DNA of 64,000 nt from Pseudomonas oryzihabitans (GTDB lineage: Bacteria > Pseudomonadota > Gammaproteobacteria > Pseudomonadales > Pseudomonadaceae), in the NCBI RefSeq assembly GCF_014522265.1, contig NZ_CP017024.1, positions 3,978,501-4,042,500 of the forward strand. The letters run 5' to 3'. The notes beneath the pieces are model-generated. The model saw nothing but the letters and a program-made list of their open reading frames with translations. It was not told where the DNA came from and did no database searches. The translations under genes and the position numbers were made by a program. Within the stretch, counting starts at the first letter, position 1. Every line of letters begins with the position of its first letter. Positions 17,001-27,863 of the stretch are shown here, piece by piece.

Positions 17001-17105
17001 CTGATCACCAAGCCCTTCAACCTCGACGCCCTGGCTGCGCGGGTCGGCGAAACCCTGGCAGCCGTCAGCCCTGCCGTTGCTGGCCCGCCAGACGCCGATA
17101 ACTGA
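14047..17105 (+). pseudogene. PAS-rich hybrid sensor histidine kinase, split by a one-base frameshift
   Basis: As sequenced, one frame runs 14047-16005 and ends in GQLTGVSPMTSTTC; a second runs on from about 15977 to 17105. Inserting one G in the GGGG run at 15973-15976 restores GQLTGGIAHDFNNLLTGIM, the H-box with the phospho-accepting histidine. The repaired protein would be about 1019 residues: several PAS domains (roughly 1-125, 130-240, 255-370, 377-495 and 515-640), HisKA, HATPase (NLVINARDAL, DPFFTTKPIGQGTGLGLS) and a C-terminal receiver with LLLSDVGLPGMNG. Either a real mutation that inactivates the kinase or a homopolymer sequencing error. Its 3' end overlaps pobR by 41 bases. Confidence 0.85.
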
Positions 17106-17949
17106 GCGGGCTCTGGCCGGTGCCGCGGCGAAAGAAGCGCGCGAAGTAGGCCGGATCAGCGAAGCCGAGGGCATCGGCGATCTCGCCCACCGACGCCTGG
17201 GTGTAGCTCAGGGTGCGGCGTGCCTCCAGCAGCAGCCGCTGGTGCACGATGGCTAGCGCCGAGGCACCGGCCAGCTGCCGACACAGACCGTTCAGGTGTA
17301 CCCCTGAAATACCGAGCGCCGTCGCGTAGCGACCCAGACTCCAGTGCTCGCGATAATGCTGCTCGACCAGCGCCAGGAAACGTCCCAGGTGCTGTTCGGC
17401 ACGCCGCGGCAAGGCCGTGCCCTGCTCATGGCGATGTTGCCGCAGCAGCCAGATCGCCAGGCTGTCGAGCAGGGCCTCGAGCACTATCTCGCGACCCGGC
17501 TTGTGCCCTTCGTATTCAGCGACCAGTTGGCCGATCAACTGATCGATCCAGAGGGCATCGGGCGCTGCCAGGTCCAGGCACTCGGCCCCCAGGAACAATC
17601 CCTGACCGGCTCGCTGGCAGCGCTGCTTCAGCCGCTCCACCTGGGGTACCGGCAGGGTAATGACGAAGCCTTCGACCGCCGGATCGAAGTCGAAGGCATG
17701 GACGCACAGCACCGGCAGCACCACCAGCAGCGGTCCGCGCCTTTCCCCCTGCCAGTCTTCCAGCTGCAGGCGCACCCCACCGGTGCGCACATAGAGCAGT
17801 TGCGCGAGATCCGCGTGGCGATGGGTGTCGATATGCCAGGCATGCAGCCGACTGCGACTCTCGATGGTCTCGCAATGCAGCAGATCCGGTGCCGGCCAGG
17901 CCTGAGCCTCGCCATACAGCTTGAAGATGGGTGGAAAGGCGTTGGTCAT
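17065..17949 (-). CDS. pobR: AraC-family activator of 4-hydroxybenzoate degradation (PobR)
   Basis: A 294-residue regulator with a cupin-like N-terminal half (DTHRHADLAQLLYVRTGGVRLQLEDW) and a C-terminal AraC DNA-binding domain (LGRYATALGISGVHLNGLCRQ, VGEIADALGFADPAYFARFFRR). It is divergent from pobA, as in other pseudomonads, where PobR activates pobA in the presence of 4-hydroxybenzoate. The ATG at 17949 is preceded by AGGGACT; the open frame continues upstream only as a shadow of pobA. The last 41 bases run antisense through the end of the histidine-kinase gene. Confidence 0.87.
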   Translation of the reverse strand: MTNAFPPIFKLYGEAQAWPAPDLLHCETIESRSRLHAWHIDTHRHADLAQLLYVRTGGVRLQLEDWQGERRGPLLVVLPVLCVHAFDFDPAVEGFVITLPVPQVERLKQRCQRAGQGLFLGAECLDLAAPDALWIDQLIGQLVAEYEGHKPGREIVLEALLDSLAIWLLRQHRHEQGTALPRRAEQHLGRFLALVEQHYREHWSLGRYATALGISGVHLNGLCRQLAGASALAIVHQRLLLEARRTLSYTQASVGEIADALGFADPAYFARFFRRGTGQSPLSYRRLAGQQRQG

Positions 17950-17985
17950 CGTCAGTCCCTGGGCGATAGCCGCACGAATCATTGA

Positions 17986-19281
<1,296 letters not shown>

Positions 19282-19358
19282 CCAGGGGCGGCGACAGGTG
19301 GTGACGGCTGCGCGTCTGATGCATGATGGCGCCCCCGTTCCATCTGGCGCCCTACCCC

Positions 19359-20135
19359 ATGCTCGAATTCGCCCTGGACCCCATGACCCTGACGCTGCTG
19401 GCGGGGGTCGCCTTTCTGGCCGGCTACATCGACGCCATCGCCGGCGGTGGTGGCCTGCTCACGGTGCCGGCCCTGCTGATGGCCGGCGTGCCGCCCCACC
19501 TGGCGATCGGCACCAACAAGCTCAGCTCCACCTTTGGCAGCGCCACCGCCGCCTACACCTTCTATAGACGCAAGCTGTTCCATCCCCGTCAGTGGCGGCA
19601 TGCCCTGGTGGCTACCGCCATCGGTGCGGGGATCGGCGCCCTGGTCGCCCACCATCTTTCCGCGGACTTCCTCAATCAGCTGCTGCCGGTCGTGGTGTTC
19701 AGCTGTGCCCTCTATCTGCTGTTCGGCGGTACGCCCAAGGCGCCGGTGCTCAGCGATGCGCCCGTGCCGCAGCGGCGCCAATGGCCCCAGGGCCTGACGT
19801 TGGGCGCCTATGACGGCCTCTTCGGACCGGGCACCGGCGCCTTCTGGACCGTCAGCAGCCTGCTGCTCTACCCGCTGGACCTGCTCAAGGCCAGTGGCGT
19901 GGCCCGCACCATGAATTTCGTCAGCAACGGCGTCGCCCTGGTGATGTTCATCGCCCTGGGGCAGGTGCTCTGGGTACTGGGGCTGACCATGGGCCTGTCA
20001 CTGACCCTGGGTGCCTATCTGGGCGCGCGCAGCGCCATCGCCGGCGGCGCCAAGTTCATCCGCCCGGTGTTCATCTGCGTCGTGCTGGCCTTGACCGTCA
20101 AGCTAATCTGGCAGCACTGGTTCAGCGCCGCCTAG
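19359..20135 (+). CDS. TauE/SafE (TSUP) family membrane permease
   Basis: A 258-residue integral membrane protein with about eight hydrophobic segments and the family motif FLAGYIDAIAGGGGLLTVPALL near the N-terminus, repeated as GAYDGLFGPGTGAFWTVSSLLLYPLDLLKASGVART in the second half. TSUP proteins export sulfite, sulfoacetate or other anions. An upstream in-frame ATG at 19323 is possible; I chose 19359 because the conserved part starts there. It converges with nudC, overlapping it by 33 bases. Substrate unknown. Confidence 0.82.
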   Translation: MLEFALDPMTLTLLAGVAFLAGYIDAIAGGGGLLTVPALLMAGVPPHLAIGTNKLSSTFGSATAAYTFYRRKLFHPRQWRHALVATAIGAGIGALVAHHLSADFLNQLLPVVVFSCALYLLFGGTPKAPVLSDAPVPQRRQWPQGLTLGAYDGLFGPGTGAFWTVSSLLLYPLDLLKASGVARTMNFVSNGVALVMFIALGQVLWVLGLTMGLSLTLGAYLGARSAIAGGAKFIRPVFICVVLALTVKLIWQHWFSAA

Positions 20136-20930
20136 CCGCTCGACGCGATAGCGATCGATCAGAAAGCGCGAGATGGAAAAGGCCGGCGGCAGCGTCGGCA
20201 ACTCGCGCAGATGGAACCAGCGGGCGTCTTCGATTTCCTCCGGCTGGCAACAGATGTCGCCACTCAGATAATCGACGTGGTAACCCAGCATCAGGGAATG
20301 CGGATACGGCCAGTTCTGGCTGCCCTGGTAGCGCAGGTTGGTGACCGCAACGCCCACCTCTTCCATGATCTCCCGGTGCACGCAAGCTTCCGCCGACTCG
20401 CCCGGCTCGACGAAGCCCGCCAGGGTGCTGAAGACGCCGGGCGCGAAACGGGGCGATCGCGCCAGCAACACCTCATCGCCACGGGTGACCAGGGCGATCA
20501 TGCTGGGCGACAGCCGTGGGTACTGGGTGAGCTGGCAATTCGGGCACTTGAGGCCGCGCTGGCCATCGAGCGCGAAGGTCCGGGTACCGCACTGGCCGCA
20601 GAAGCGATGCTGCCGCGCCCAGGTTCCGATCTGGTTGGCATAGCCCAGCAACTTGAACAGCGCATGGGGCGATTGCAGCATCAACGGCCGCAAGGGCTGC
20701 CAGAGGCAGCCATCGATATCCTCAGGCGTATCCAGTTCGAGCAGCGTGACCGGCTGCGCCTGCCACTGCCCCATCCCATGGCGCTCCCCTTCGAAGCCCT
20801 GGACGCGCGGATCATCCAGGGCGAAGAGCACCTCGGTGCCCGAGGTCAGAAACGCCTGGCCGCTGTGGACGACCAGCCAGCCACCGGAGGGCTGGGCGGT
20901 CTGGAACCAGCCAGGCTGCCAGACACTCAT
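20103..20930 (-). CDS. nudC: NAD(+)/NADH pyrophosphatase (decapping) NudC
   Basis: A 275-residue Nudix hydrolase. Four zinc-ligand cysteines (111, 114, 129, 132; CGQCG and CPNC) precede the Nudix box GFVEPGESAEACVHREIMEEVGV (172-194). The NudC-specific NWPYPHSLM motif follows. It cleaves NADH and NAD-capped RNA. The ATG overlaps the stop of the upstream fimL gene (ATGA), the same gene pair as in P. aeruginosa. Confidence 0.93.
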   Translation of the reverse strand: MSVWQPGWFQTAQPSGGWLVVHSGQAFLTSGTEVLFALDDPRVQGFEGERHGMGQWQAQPVTLLELDTPEDIDGCLWQPLRPLMLQSPHALFKLLGYANQIGTWARQHRFCGQCGTRTFALDGQRGLKCPNCQLTQYPRLSPSMIALVTRGDEVLLARSPRFAPGVFSTLAGFVEPGESAEACVHREIMEEVGVAVTNLRYQGSQNWPYPHSLMLGYHVDYLSGDICCQPEEIEDARWFHLRELPTLPPAFSISRFLIDRYRVERLGGAEPVLPD

Positions 20931-22627
20931 GCCGCAGCCGAGGTCCAGCCCAGGGCGCGAATGCTCTGCGCCGCGATATCGAGAATCTCCGGGGTGCCGT
21001 CCTGGCTCTCGGTGCCACCGCTTTCGACAAAGAACTCGATGCTGCTGAGGGCATCCGCCAGCACTTCGAGGGTCGCCGACTCGCAGGCCTGACCACCTTC
21101 GATCAGGCAGCGCTGGATGTAACCGGTACAGGCCCGCACCAGCTCGGCCGCGCGGGGATTACCCAGGAAGAACAAGGCACCGCGGACGGTATCCAGCAGC
21201 GCCGGCACGGTGGCCAGGTGCAGGGTATCGCCACGGGAATCGAGAAAGGCGCCAATGGCGCGCTTGGCGTCGGTCAGGCCCTTGTAGGCCTCCCGGTGCA
21301 GCAACGCCTGGGCCTCGCCCAGCTGATAGTTGGCGACGCTGACCTGGACACCCTCGGCTTCCAGCGGCACGTCGATCAGCGAGCCCTGCCCTTCGGGCTG
21401 GCCCAGCAGGCTTTCCACCAGCAACAGAGCATCGGCCAGGGGCGCCAGGTCCTCCAGCACGACCGTCCGGTCGCGGAACTGGGAGATATTGGGCAGGCAC
21501 TGCTGCAGCACCTGACCGGCGTTCTCCTGCCCGACCATCTCCAGGGTCTTGCCCAGCAGGCCGACCTGGACATACAGCCGGGAGAAATTATCGGAGCGAG
21601 GCAGGCGATTCTGCTCGGCGCCGGTGCGCAACTCGGCCTCGATGAGGTCGATCAGGTCCTTGACCGTCTCCACCTCTTCGCGGATCGCCGCGGACAGCGA
21701 ATGCATCACCGCATGACCGGGACCGGCGAGCCGCTTCTTGCCGGCTTCGAGCTGGGCATCGGTAAAGCCGAGTCGCTCGAAGCCGTAGGCGTTCATGACC
21801 TCTTGCGGATGGGCGCCTTCGACACCGGCCAGCGCCAGCAGATAGAGCAGCTCCTTGAGGGTGCTGCGGGCCGGCTCGTGCAGCTCGTTGCCCAGCATCT
21901 GGCGCAGTTCGCGATCGACCCGGGCGAACAATTGTTTGCGTTCACGGGTGGCCGTCAGGCGGCCCTGAGCGAAGCCCTCGACCGTGGCCGCGGCGACCCA
22001 GGGCAGGTAGCCGCCGACATGATCGTGCAGCAGCGCCGCGGAGCGCTCCAGCGCCCTGGCCATGAGCCTGAGGCTGGCCACGCCATTGACGTCGCGCAGG
22101 AAACCCAGCAGGCCGACCTGGTACATCTGACGCATCCGGCGCGCCTGGGCCTGACGCTCACGCACGCCAAGACTGGTGGTCTCGCTGATCAGGGGACGCT
22201 GATCGAGGCGGACACTGAAGAAATAGCTTTCCGGGAGTTCGGGTTCGCCGCCAGCGAGTCGCAGGGCGTTGATCGCCGGCAGCAGCAGTTCAGGCATCTC
22301 GTCCTGACCGCTACGCAGTTGTTCGAGATAGCGGCGCAGCACATGCAGTCCACGGCAGATCGCCATGAGGTGCTCGTCATGTTCGGCACCGGCGCCGGCA
22401 GGAATGTCGTTGGCGATCTGCAGCGTCTGATGGGCGAGCAACTGGGCACCAGTCAGCTCTATCAGCGTGAGGGCGCCACGAATCTGGCCGATGCTCTCGA
22501 CCGCGCGCTGCAACAGGCTGCTGCAGTGCCGCTCGACGATGAATCGCTCGAGATGGGATTCAGCTTCCTCGATGGTCGCGAACAGCTGTTCGCGGACCAA
22601 GCTCAAAGCTCTTGCTCCGGTCACCAT
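20927..22627 (-). CDS. fimL: FimL-like twitching-motility/cAMP regulator
   Basis: A 566-residue soluble, helical, leucine/glutamate-rich protein resembling the N-terminal phosphotransfer-like part of ChpA. FimL of P. aeruginosa has similar length (about 557) and also precedes nudC. FimL links the Chp chemosensory system to adenylate cyclase and type IV pilus function; its Hpt-like domains lack a phosphorylatable histidine. An AGGAGG site lies 12 bases before the ATG at 22627; an overlapping GTG at 22624 is an alternative. The call rests on synteny and overall composition more than on sharp motifs. Confidence 0.82.
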   Translation of the reverse strand: MVTGARALSLVREQLFATIEEAESHLERFIVERHCSSLLQRAVESIGQIRGALTLIELTGAQLLAHQTLQIANDIPAGAGAEHDEHLMAICRGLHVLRRYLEQLRSGQDEMPELLLPAINALRLAGGEPELPESYFFSVRLDQRPLISETTSLGVRERQAQARRMRQMYQVGLLGFLRDVNGVASLRLMARALERSAALLHDHVGGYLPWVAAATVEGFAQGRLTATRERKQLFARVDRELRQMLGNELHEPARSTLKELLYLLALAGVEGAHPQEVMNAYGFERLGFTDAQLEAGKKRLAGPGHAVMHSLSAAIREEVETVKDLIDLIEAELRTGAEQNRLPRSDNFSRLYVQVGLLGKTLEMVGQENAGQVLQQCLPNISQFRDRTVVLEDLAPLADALLLVESLLGQPEGQGSLIDVPLEAEGVQVSVANYQLGEAQALLHREAYKGLTDAKRAIGAFLDSRGDTLHLATVPALLDTVRGALFFLGNPRAAELVRACTGYIQRCLIEGGQACESATLEVLADALSSIEFFVESGGTESQDGTPEILDIAAQSIRALGWTSAAA

Positions 22628-22979
22628 GGTGCCTTACGCCTCCTGCGCCATTACAACCTCGCCAACGCCATTTTAAAACGGGAAAAAAGGCTTGCTATTC
22701 CAACTGGAGCCTAGGTACCTGCGTCTTCCTGACCGGGTCACACTAATCATTCCAGGCGGACGGGTATGGGACTACTCGCCACGCCAAAGAACCTTGCTCT
22801 GGAACGCTAGACCTGTAAATCCACAACAGCGAAGCGATAATTCCGAATCGTCATATGATTTTGAGGAACAAATAAAGTTCCGCGCAATTCGAAATTCGAG
22901 GCTTCATGCGGGCTCAAATGACCAGCCTGCAGCATCTTAGTTGAACAATAGCTGAAAATTGTGAGGTCTTTCAGCTTAT
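22628..22979. other. non-coding gap between fimL and dnaQ
   Basis: No supported gene. It is more AT-rich than its neighbours. An inverted repeat AGCTGAAA (22950-22957) / TTTCAGCT (22969-22976) lies just past the annotated dnaQ stop and may be its transcript end, though no T-run follows. The fimL promoter must lie in the part nearest 22628. Confidence 0.4.
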
Positions 22980-23774
22980 TCAGACGAACGCGAACGCCCG
23001 TTCCCGGACCGAGCGGGCGTCTGGCGAGCGTTGAAAGGCGCTATTCGGCGTCGGCGCCGGCCAGCCAAAGGGGGGCCGGCCGCAGCTCTTTTCGATGGCC
23101 GCCATGCGCGCCGCATGGGCATCGAGATCGGTGCTGGTCGCGCTGATCACCCGGGTCCGCGGGCGATCGGCCGGCAACCGCCTGATCGGCATGACGTAAT
23201 TGCCGTCACCATTGCCTTCCTGGCCGTGGGCGGCCAGCGACAGGCTGGTCTGGCCACCGGTCATGGCCAGGTAGACGTCCGCGAGGATCTCGGCGTCCAG
23301 CAGGGCGCCATGCAGCTCGCGGTTGGAGTTGTCTACGCCATAGCGCTTGCAGAGGGCATCCAGGCTGTTGCGCTGGCCGGGATGCCGGCCGCGGGCCATG
23401 ACCAGGGTGTCGAGCACCGAGCAGTGCTGGGAGATGTCGGCGCGCTCGGGATGGACACCCAGCCGGGCGAACTCCATGTTGATGAAGCCCACGTCGAAGG
23501 GCGCGTTGTGGATGACCAGCTCGGCACCTTCGATGAACTCGAAGAAGCTGTCGGCGATCTCGGCGAAGCGCGGCTTGTCGGCGACGTAATCATCGGTGAT
23601 GCCGTGGACCGCGATGGCGCCCTCGTCGATCTGCCGATCCGGGTTGAGGTAGACATGGAAATGCCGCCCGGTCAGGCGCCGGCCGACGACCTCGACCCCG
23701 CCGATCTCGATGACCCTATGGCCATCGGTCACCGGCATGCCGGTGGTTTCGGTATCCAGAACTACGTATCTCAT
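22980..23774 (-). CDS. dnaQ: DNA polymerase III epsilon subunit, with a probable 3' frameshift
   Basis: The proofreading 3'-5' exonuclease of the replicase. ExoI motif VLDTETTGM (5-13), ExoII HNAPFDVGFI, and ExoIII HGALLDAEILADVY are intact. As read, the protein has 264 residues with an odd arginine/proline-rich tail after SCGRPP. Adding one C to the six-C run (plus-strand G run near 23070) gives an ending of PLWLAGADAE and a stop at 23041, total 244 residues, the normal family length. The catalytic core is unaffected either way. It lies just downstream of rnhA, as in P. aeruginosa. Confidence 0.9.
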   Translation of the reverse strand: MRYVVLDTETTGMPVTDGHRVIEIGGVEVVGRRLTGRHFHVYLNPDRQIDEGAIAVHGITDDYVADKPRFAEIADSFFEFIEGAELVIHNAPFDVGFINMEFARLGVHPERADISQHCSVLDTLVMARGRHPGQRNSLDALCKRYGVDNSNRELHGALLDAEILADVYLAMTGGQTSLSLAAHGQEGNGDGNYVMPIRRLPADRPRTRVISATSTDLDAHAARMAAIEKSCGRPPFGWPAPTPNSAFQRSPDARSVRERAFAFV

Positions 23775-23792
23775 CGCTAACCTCTTGCCTGG

Positions 23793-24257
23793 TTACGCCT
23801 TGGCGGCCTGCTTGGCCTGCCGGACGTCGTCGACACCGCGGTTGGCCAACTGGTCGGCTCGCTCGTTCTCGGGGTGGCCGGTGTGGCCGCGCACCCAGCG
23901 CCACTCGACCTGGTGGCGCTGAACCTGTTCGTCCAGGGCCTGCCACAACTCGGCGTTCTTCACCGGCTGGCGCGCGGCGGTCTGCCAGCCCCGCTTCTTC
24001 CAGTTCACCAGCCACTGGGTGATGCCCTTCATCACGTACTCGGAGTCGGTGGTCAGGCGGATCTGGCAGGGGCGCTTGAGCGCCGCCAGGGCCTGGATGG
24101 CCGCCATCAACTCCATGCGATTGTTGGTGGTGTTGGCTTCGCCGCCCCAGAGCTCTCGCTCCGCACCCTTGAACTTCAGCAAGGCGCCCCAGCCACCGGG
24201 GCCGGGATTGCCCTTGCAGGCGCCGTCGGTAAAGACCTCGACGATGTCGTCACTCAT
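23793..24257 (-). CDS. rnhA: ribonuclease HI
   Basis: A 154-residue RNase HI that cuts the RNA strand of RNA-DNA hybrids. Conserved blocks are [17 protein letters not shown] (first catalytic Asp), [12 protein letters not shown] (catalytic Glu), [13 protein letters not shown] and the late [17 protein letters not shown]. The ATG at 24257 is chosen over an upstream GTG at 24266. Its start overlaps the end of the methyltransferase gene by 8 bases, so rnhA and probably dnaQ are co-transcribed with it. Confidence 0.94.
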   Translation of the reverse strand: MSDDIVEVFTDGACKGNPGPGGWGALLKFKGAERELWGGEANTTNNRMELMAAIQALAALKRPCQIRLTTDSEYVMKGITQWLVNWKKRGWQTAARQPVKNAELWQALDEQVQRHQVEWRWVRGHTGHPENERADQLANRGVDDVRQAKQAAKA

Positions 24258-25026
24258 TGGATTCACTCGATTCGCGGCGGCTGATCTTGGCCACCGGCAT
24301 GGGCACCAGCTTGCCGCGCGGTTCCTTGCGCGCCTGGGGCACGGGGCGCAGGCCGAACATCAGCTTGCGCGCCGACAGCAGATAGAAGCCCGCGCCCGCT
24401 GCCTGCTCGCAGTTGGGTTCGGCTTCACCCTGCTCCATCCAGGCCAGCCGCTGCTGCCACTTGGGGGATGAAAGCGGCGGACGATAACACCCGAAGCGCC
24501 GTTTCTCCAGCGCGAAGCCCAGCACCGACAGCCAGTCGCCGACCCGGCTGGGGCCGAAACAACGGGCCTTGCGCAGGGCATCCCGAGCCAGGTAATGGCG
24601 CACGCCCCAGAGACTCCAGGGATTGATGCCCACCACCACCAGGTGCCCGCCCGGGCGCACGCTCAGTGCCGCTTCACGCAACAGCCGATGCGGCGCCAGG
24701 GAGAAATCCAGACCGTGCTGCAACAGGACCACGTCGGCCGCGTGCTCGCCCAGGGGCCAGGCACCCTCTTCGCAGACAATGTCCACATCACCCAGCGGCG
24801 GCCCTATGCGCACCGCATGGCGGAGCTGACCGCAATTGGCCGGCGCCTCGGGGTGCGGACCGTAATGGATCAGGTAACTGCCGAAGTGACGCTTGAGCTC
24901 TTCGTCGATCAGCACGCGCTCCTGCTCCAGCAGCAGCTGGCCCAGTGGACCGGCCAGCCAGTCCCGTGCCGAGCTCATCAGCCTCAGCCAGCGCGGATCG
25001 ACCTGGGCGGAGAATTCATCGTGCAT
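24250..25026 (-). CDS. SAM-dependent methyltransferase (PA1814-like)
   Basis: A 258-residue class I methyltransferase-fold protein with [24 protein letters not shown] and [20 protein letters not shown], the motif IV and V region of methyltransferase type 11. The canonical glycine-rich motif I is degenerate. A gene of this type sits between rnhA and gloB in pseudomonads. The ATG at 25026 follows GAGAGGA. Substrate unknown. Confidence 0.8.
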   Translation of the reverse strand: MHDEFSAQVDPRWLRLMSSARDWLAGPLGQLLLEQERVLIDEELKRHFGSYLIHYGPHPEAPANCGQLRHAVRIGPPLGDVDIVCEEGAWPLGEHAADVVLLQHGLDFSLAPHRLLREAALSVRPGGHLVVVGINPWSLWGVRHYLARDALRKARCFGPSRVGDWLSVLGFALEKRRFGCYRPPLSSPKWQQRLAWMEQGEAEPNCEQAAGAGFYLLSARKLMFGLRPVPQARKEPRGKLVPMPVAKISRRESSESNE

Positions 25027-25109
25027 CGTCTGGTCCTCTCATATTGAAGCCTTAGCCCTACCACCCACTGCTACCCTAGGGGCCTGCAGTCCGACCAGAG
25101 AGCTCGTCC

Positions 25110-25889
25110 ATGTTCGACATTCTTCCGCTGCCCGCTTTCAACGATAACTACATCTGGCTGATCAAGGACGCCGCGACAAGACAGGCGGTCGTGGTCGATC
25201 CGGGCGATGCCGCCCCCGTCCTGGCCTGGCTCGATGCCAATCCGGACTGGCGCCTGACCGATATCCTGATCACCCACCACCATAACGACCACACCGGTGG
25301 CATCACTGCGCTCAAGCAGCGCAGCGGCGCCCGGGTCAGTGCGCCGGCTGACGAACGCATCGCCGCGGTCGACCTCCCCCTGGCGGACGGCCAGCGCCTG
25401 GAGGTGCTGGGCGTTCCCTTCGAGGTCCTGCGGGTGCCCGGCCATACCGCCGGCCACATCGCCTTCCATGTCGCGGGTGAGCGACCCCTGCTGTTCAGCG
25501 GCGATACCCTCTTCTCGGCCGGCTGCGGCCGGCTCTTCGAAGGTACGCCCAGCCAGATGCTGACCTCCCTGCAACGCCTGGCCAGCCTGCCGGACGCCAC
25601 CGAAATCTACTGCGGCCACGAATACACCCTCAGCAACCTGCGCTTCGCCCAGGCGGTAGAACCGGAAAACCCCGCGGTGCAGCAGGCCCTGGCCGAGACG
25701 CAGCAGCTGCGGGAGACCCAGCGTCCCACCCTGCCCTCCACCCTGGGCCGCGAACGCCGCATCAATCCCTTCCTGCGTACCGCCGAAAGCAGCGTACGTC
25801 TGCGTCTGCAAGAGGAGCGCGGGGTGGCGGCAGATGCGCCGGAGGATACCTATTTCGCGGCCTTGAGAGGCTGGAAGGACACGTTCTGA
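25110..25889 (+). CDS. gloB: hydroxyacylglutathione hydrolase (glyoxalase II)
   Basis: A 259-residue metallo-beta-lactamase-fold enzyme. The metal motif THHHNDH has ligands His56, His58, Asp60 and His61, followed by [28 protein letters not shown] and [14 protein letters not shown], all typical of glyoxalase II. It hydrolyses S-lactoylglutathione to lactate and glutathione in methylglyoxal detoxification. Divergent from the methyltransferase gene. Confidence 0.94.
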   Translation: MFDILPLPAFNDNYIWLIKDAATRQAVVVDPGDAAPVLAWLDANPDWRLTDILITHHHNDHTGGITALKQRSGARVSAPADERIAAVDLPLADGQRLEVLGVPFEVLRVPGHTAGHIAFHVAGERPLLFSGDTLFSAGCGRLFEGTPSQMLTSLQRLASLPDATEIYCGHEYTLSNLRFAQAVEPENPAVQQALAETQQLRETQRPTLPSTLGRERRINPFLRTAESSVRLRLQEERGVAADAPEDTYFAALRGWKDTF

Positions 25890-26034
25890 CACCTATTGCC
25901 CAGACCCCGTCAGCACGCTGTAAGCCAGGGTTTGCGGTCGTCGTACAGGTCACAGGCCAAGGGGTTGTTCCTTGACCCCCCGGGATGCGGTTCCTAGAAT
26001 CGCCCATCCTCCAGCTCCCGGAAAGCCCAGACCG

Positions 26035-27669
26035 ATGCCGCCAGCGACGCCGAAAACCCGCGAACCAGACGTGCTGGCCACCTCCTTCAAAGTCTCGGCG
26101 CTCTGCCTCGCCGTCTTCCTCGCCGGCTGCCAGAGCAACCAGCAGCCAGACAATCGTGCCTATCAGGCCGATCTGCACATGACGCAAAGCAAGATGCAGC
26201 GTCCGCCGGAATGGCTGCGCAAGGCACCGACCGCGGCGGCCACCAGCGGCGACATCTGGGACCGGGTGCGGGACGGCTATCAGCTCCAGGGGGCCGGTGA
26301 CAACGGCACCAACCCGCGCATCGATCGTCAGCGCCTCTGGTACGCCAGCCACGAAGCTGCCCTCGCGCAGTCCTGCAGCCGCGGCGCGCCCTATCTGCAT
26401 TACATCGTCGAGCGCCTGGAAGAACGCAACATGCCGCTGGAACTGGCCCTGCTGCCGGTGGTGGAAAGCTCTTTCAATCCCAACGCCCTCTCGCGCAGCG
26501 CCGCCTCCGGTCTGTGGCAGTTCATCCCCACCACCGGCAAGTATTTCAATCTGCGCCAGACCCGCTTCTATGACGGTCGCCGCGACATCACCGCCTCGAC
26601 CAACGCCGCCCTGGACTACCTGAGCAAGCTGCACGACATGTTCGGTGGCGACTGGCTGCTGGCCCTGGCTGCCTACAATGCCGGCGAAGGCACGGTCAGC
26701 CGCGCCATTGAGCGCAACCAGTCGCTCGGCCTGCCCACCGATTACTGGAACCTGTCGTCGCTGCCGCCGGAAACCCAGGACTACGTCCCCAAGCTGCTCG
26801 CCGTCTCCCAGATCGTACGCAATCCGGACGCCTACGGCCTGGCCCTGGAATCCATCCCGGACGAACCCTATTTCGAAGTCGTGGACATCAAGCAGCACCT
26901 GGATCTGGCCCGGGTGGCGGAACTTGCGGATCTGGATGCCAACGAACTCTATCGCCTAAATCCCGCCTATACCCAGCGTGTGACCATGGACGGCCCCAAG
27001 CATCTGCTGGTGCCGGCGGAAAAGGCCAAGCGCCTGGTCGCGACCCTGCCCAACATCGCCTCTGATGCCGTGGTGCAGTGGCAGGAATACCAGGTGCGCC
27101 GCGGCGATACCATGCGCAGCGTGGCCAAGCGTAATCGTGTGAGCGTCGAGCAACTTGCCGCGCTCAACAAGCTCAGCAGCAGCAGCCGCCTGTCCGCTGG
27201 CCGGGAATTGATGATCCCGCGGCGCGAGACCGGCAAGACCACGACGCCCCTGGAAACCATCGCCGTGGCCGAAGAACCCGTGGTGCGCACCTACCGGGTG
27301 CGCACCGGCGACAGCCTCTGGTCCATCGCCCGGGCCAACGAGGTGGAACTGGGTGACCTCAAGCGCTGGAACGATCTCGGCAAGCGTGGCCTCAAGGTCG
27401 GCGAGACGCTGAAGCTGCATGGCACGGGCAGCAGCACCGCCACGGCCGTGGCGATGCCGGCCTCCTATACCGTCAAGACCACCAAGCCGGCGGTAAAGAC
27501 GGCCAAAACGACCAAGGCCGCCCCCACCTACTATCGGGTCAAGGCCGGTGATTCCCTCTATCAGATCGCCAAGCGTTACAACATCGGCGTGCAGGCGCTG
27601 CAGGACTGGAATCCGCGCAGCGCTTCCGCCCTGACCCCTGGTCAGACCCTGACGCTGTTCCTCAACTGA
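26035..27669 (+). CDS. mltD: membrane-bound lytic murein transglycosylase D
   Basis: A 544-residue lipoprotein. The lipobox is LAGC with Cys32. The transglycosylase domain has the catalytic glutamate in VVESSFNPNALSRSAASGLWQFIP and the later LALAAYNAGEGTVSRAIE. Three LysM peptidoglycan-binding repeats follow (about 345-390, 418-460 and 496-540; YRVRTGDSLWSIARAN and YRVKAGDSLYQIAKRYN). It cleaves glycan strands to 1,6-anhydro-muropeptides. I chose the ATG at 26035, which gives a short n-region; the frame is open from 25972. Confidence 0.92.
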   Translation: MPPATPKTREPDVLATSFKVSALCLAVFLAGCQSNQQPDNRAYQADLHMTQSKMQRPPEWLRKAPTAAATSGDIWDRVRDGYQLQGAGDNGTNPRIDRQRLWYASHEAALAQSCSRGAPYLHYIVERLEERNMPLELALLPVVESSFNPNALSRSAASGLWQFIPTTGKYFNLRQTRFYDGRRDITASTNAALDYLSKLHDMFGGDWLLALAAYNAGEGTVSRAIERNQSLGLPTDYWNLSSLPPETQDYVPKLLAVSQIVRNPDAYGLALESIPDEPYFEVVDIKQHLDLARVAELADLDANELYRLNPAYTQRVTMDGPKHLLVPAEKAKRLVATLPNIASDAVVQWQEYQVRRGDTMRSVAKRNRVSVEQLAALNKLSSSSRLSAGRELMIPRRETGKTTTPLETIAVAEEPVVRTYRVRTGDSLWSIARANEVELGDLKRWNDLGKRGLKVGETLKLHGTGSSTATAVAMPASYTVKTTKPAVKTAKTTKAAPTYYRVKAGDSLYQIAKRYNIGVQALQDWNPRSASALTPGQTLTLFLN

Positions 27670-27863
27670 GGCGCGACCGCGCACCGCAGCGGTCAACCAG
27701 CGCTTTTGTCCCGGGTATCGACCTGCTACCTTACCGCCCCACCCGTGCCTGACCCCTAGCGGAGCCAGGCCAAGATCTCGCTCTGACCTGCGCAGAGCCC
27801 TGCCCAACCCGGACCTCAGCCCCTGGCTGCTGCCTGGGATTCAACACAGAAGAGGAAAAAACC

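Noticed and set aside
21218-22714. 498-codon plus-strand frame
   Set aside because: Antisense to fimL; no recognisable domain.
22692-22940. 82-codon plus-strand frame in the fimL-dnaQ gap
   Set aside because: No homology, no ribosome site, and weak codon bias.
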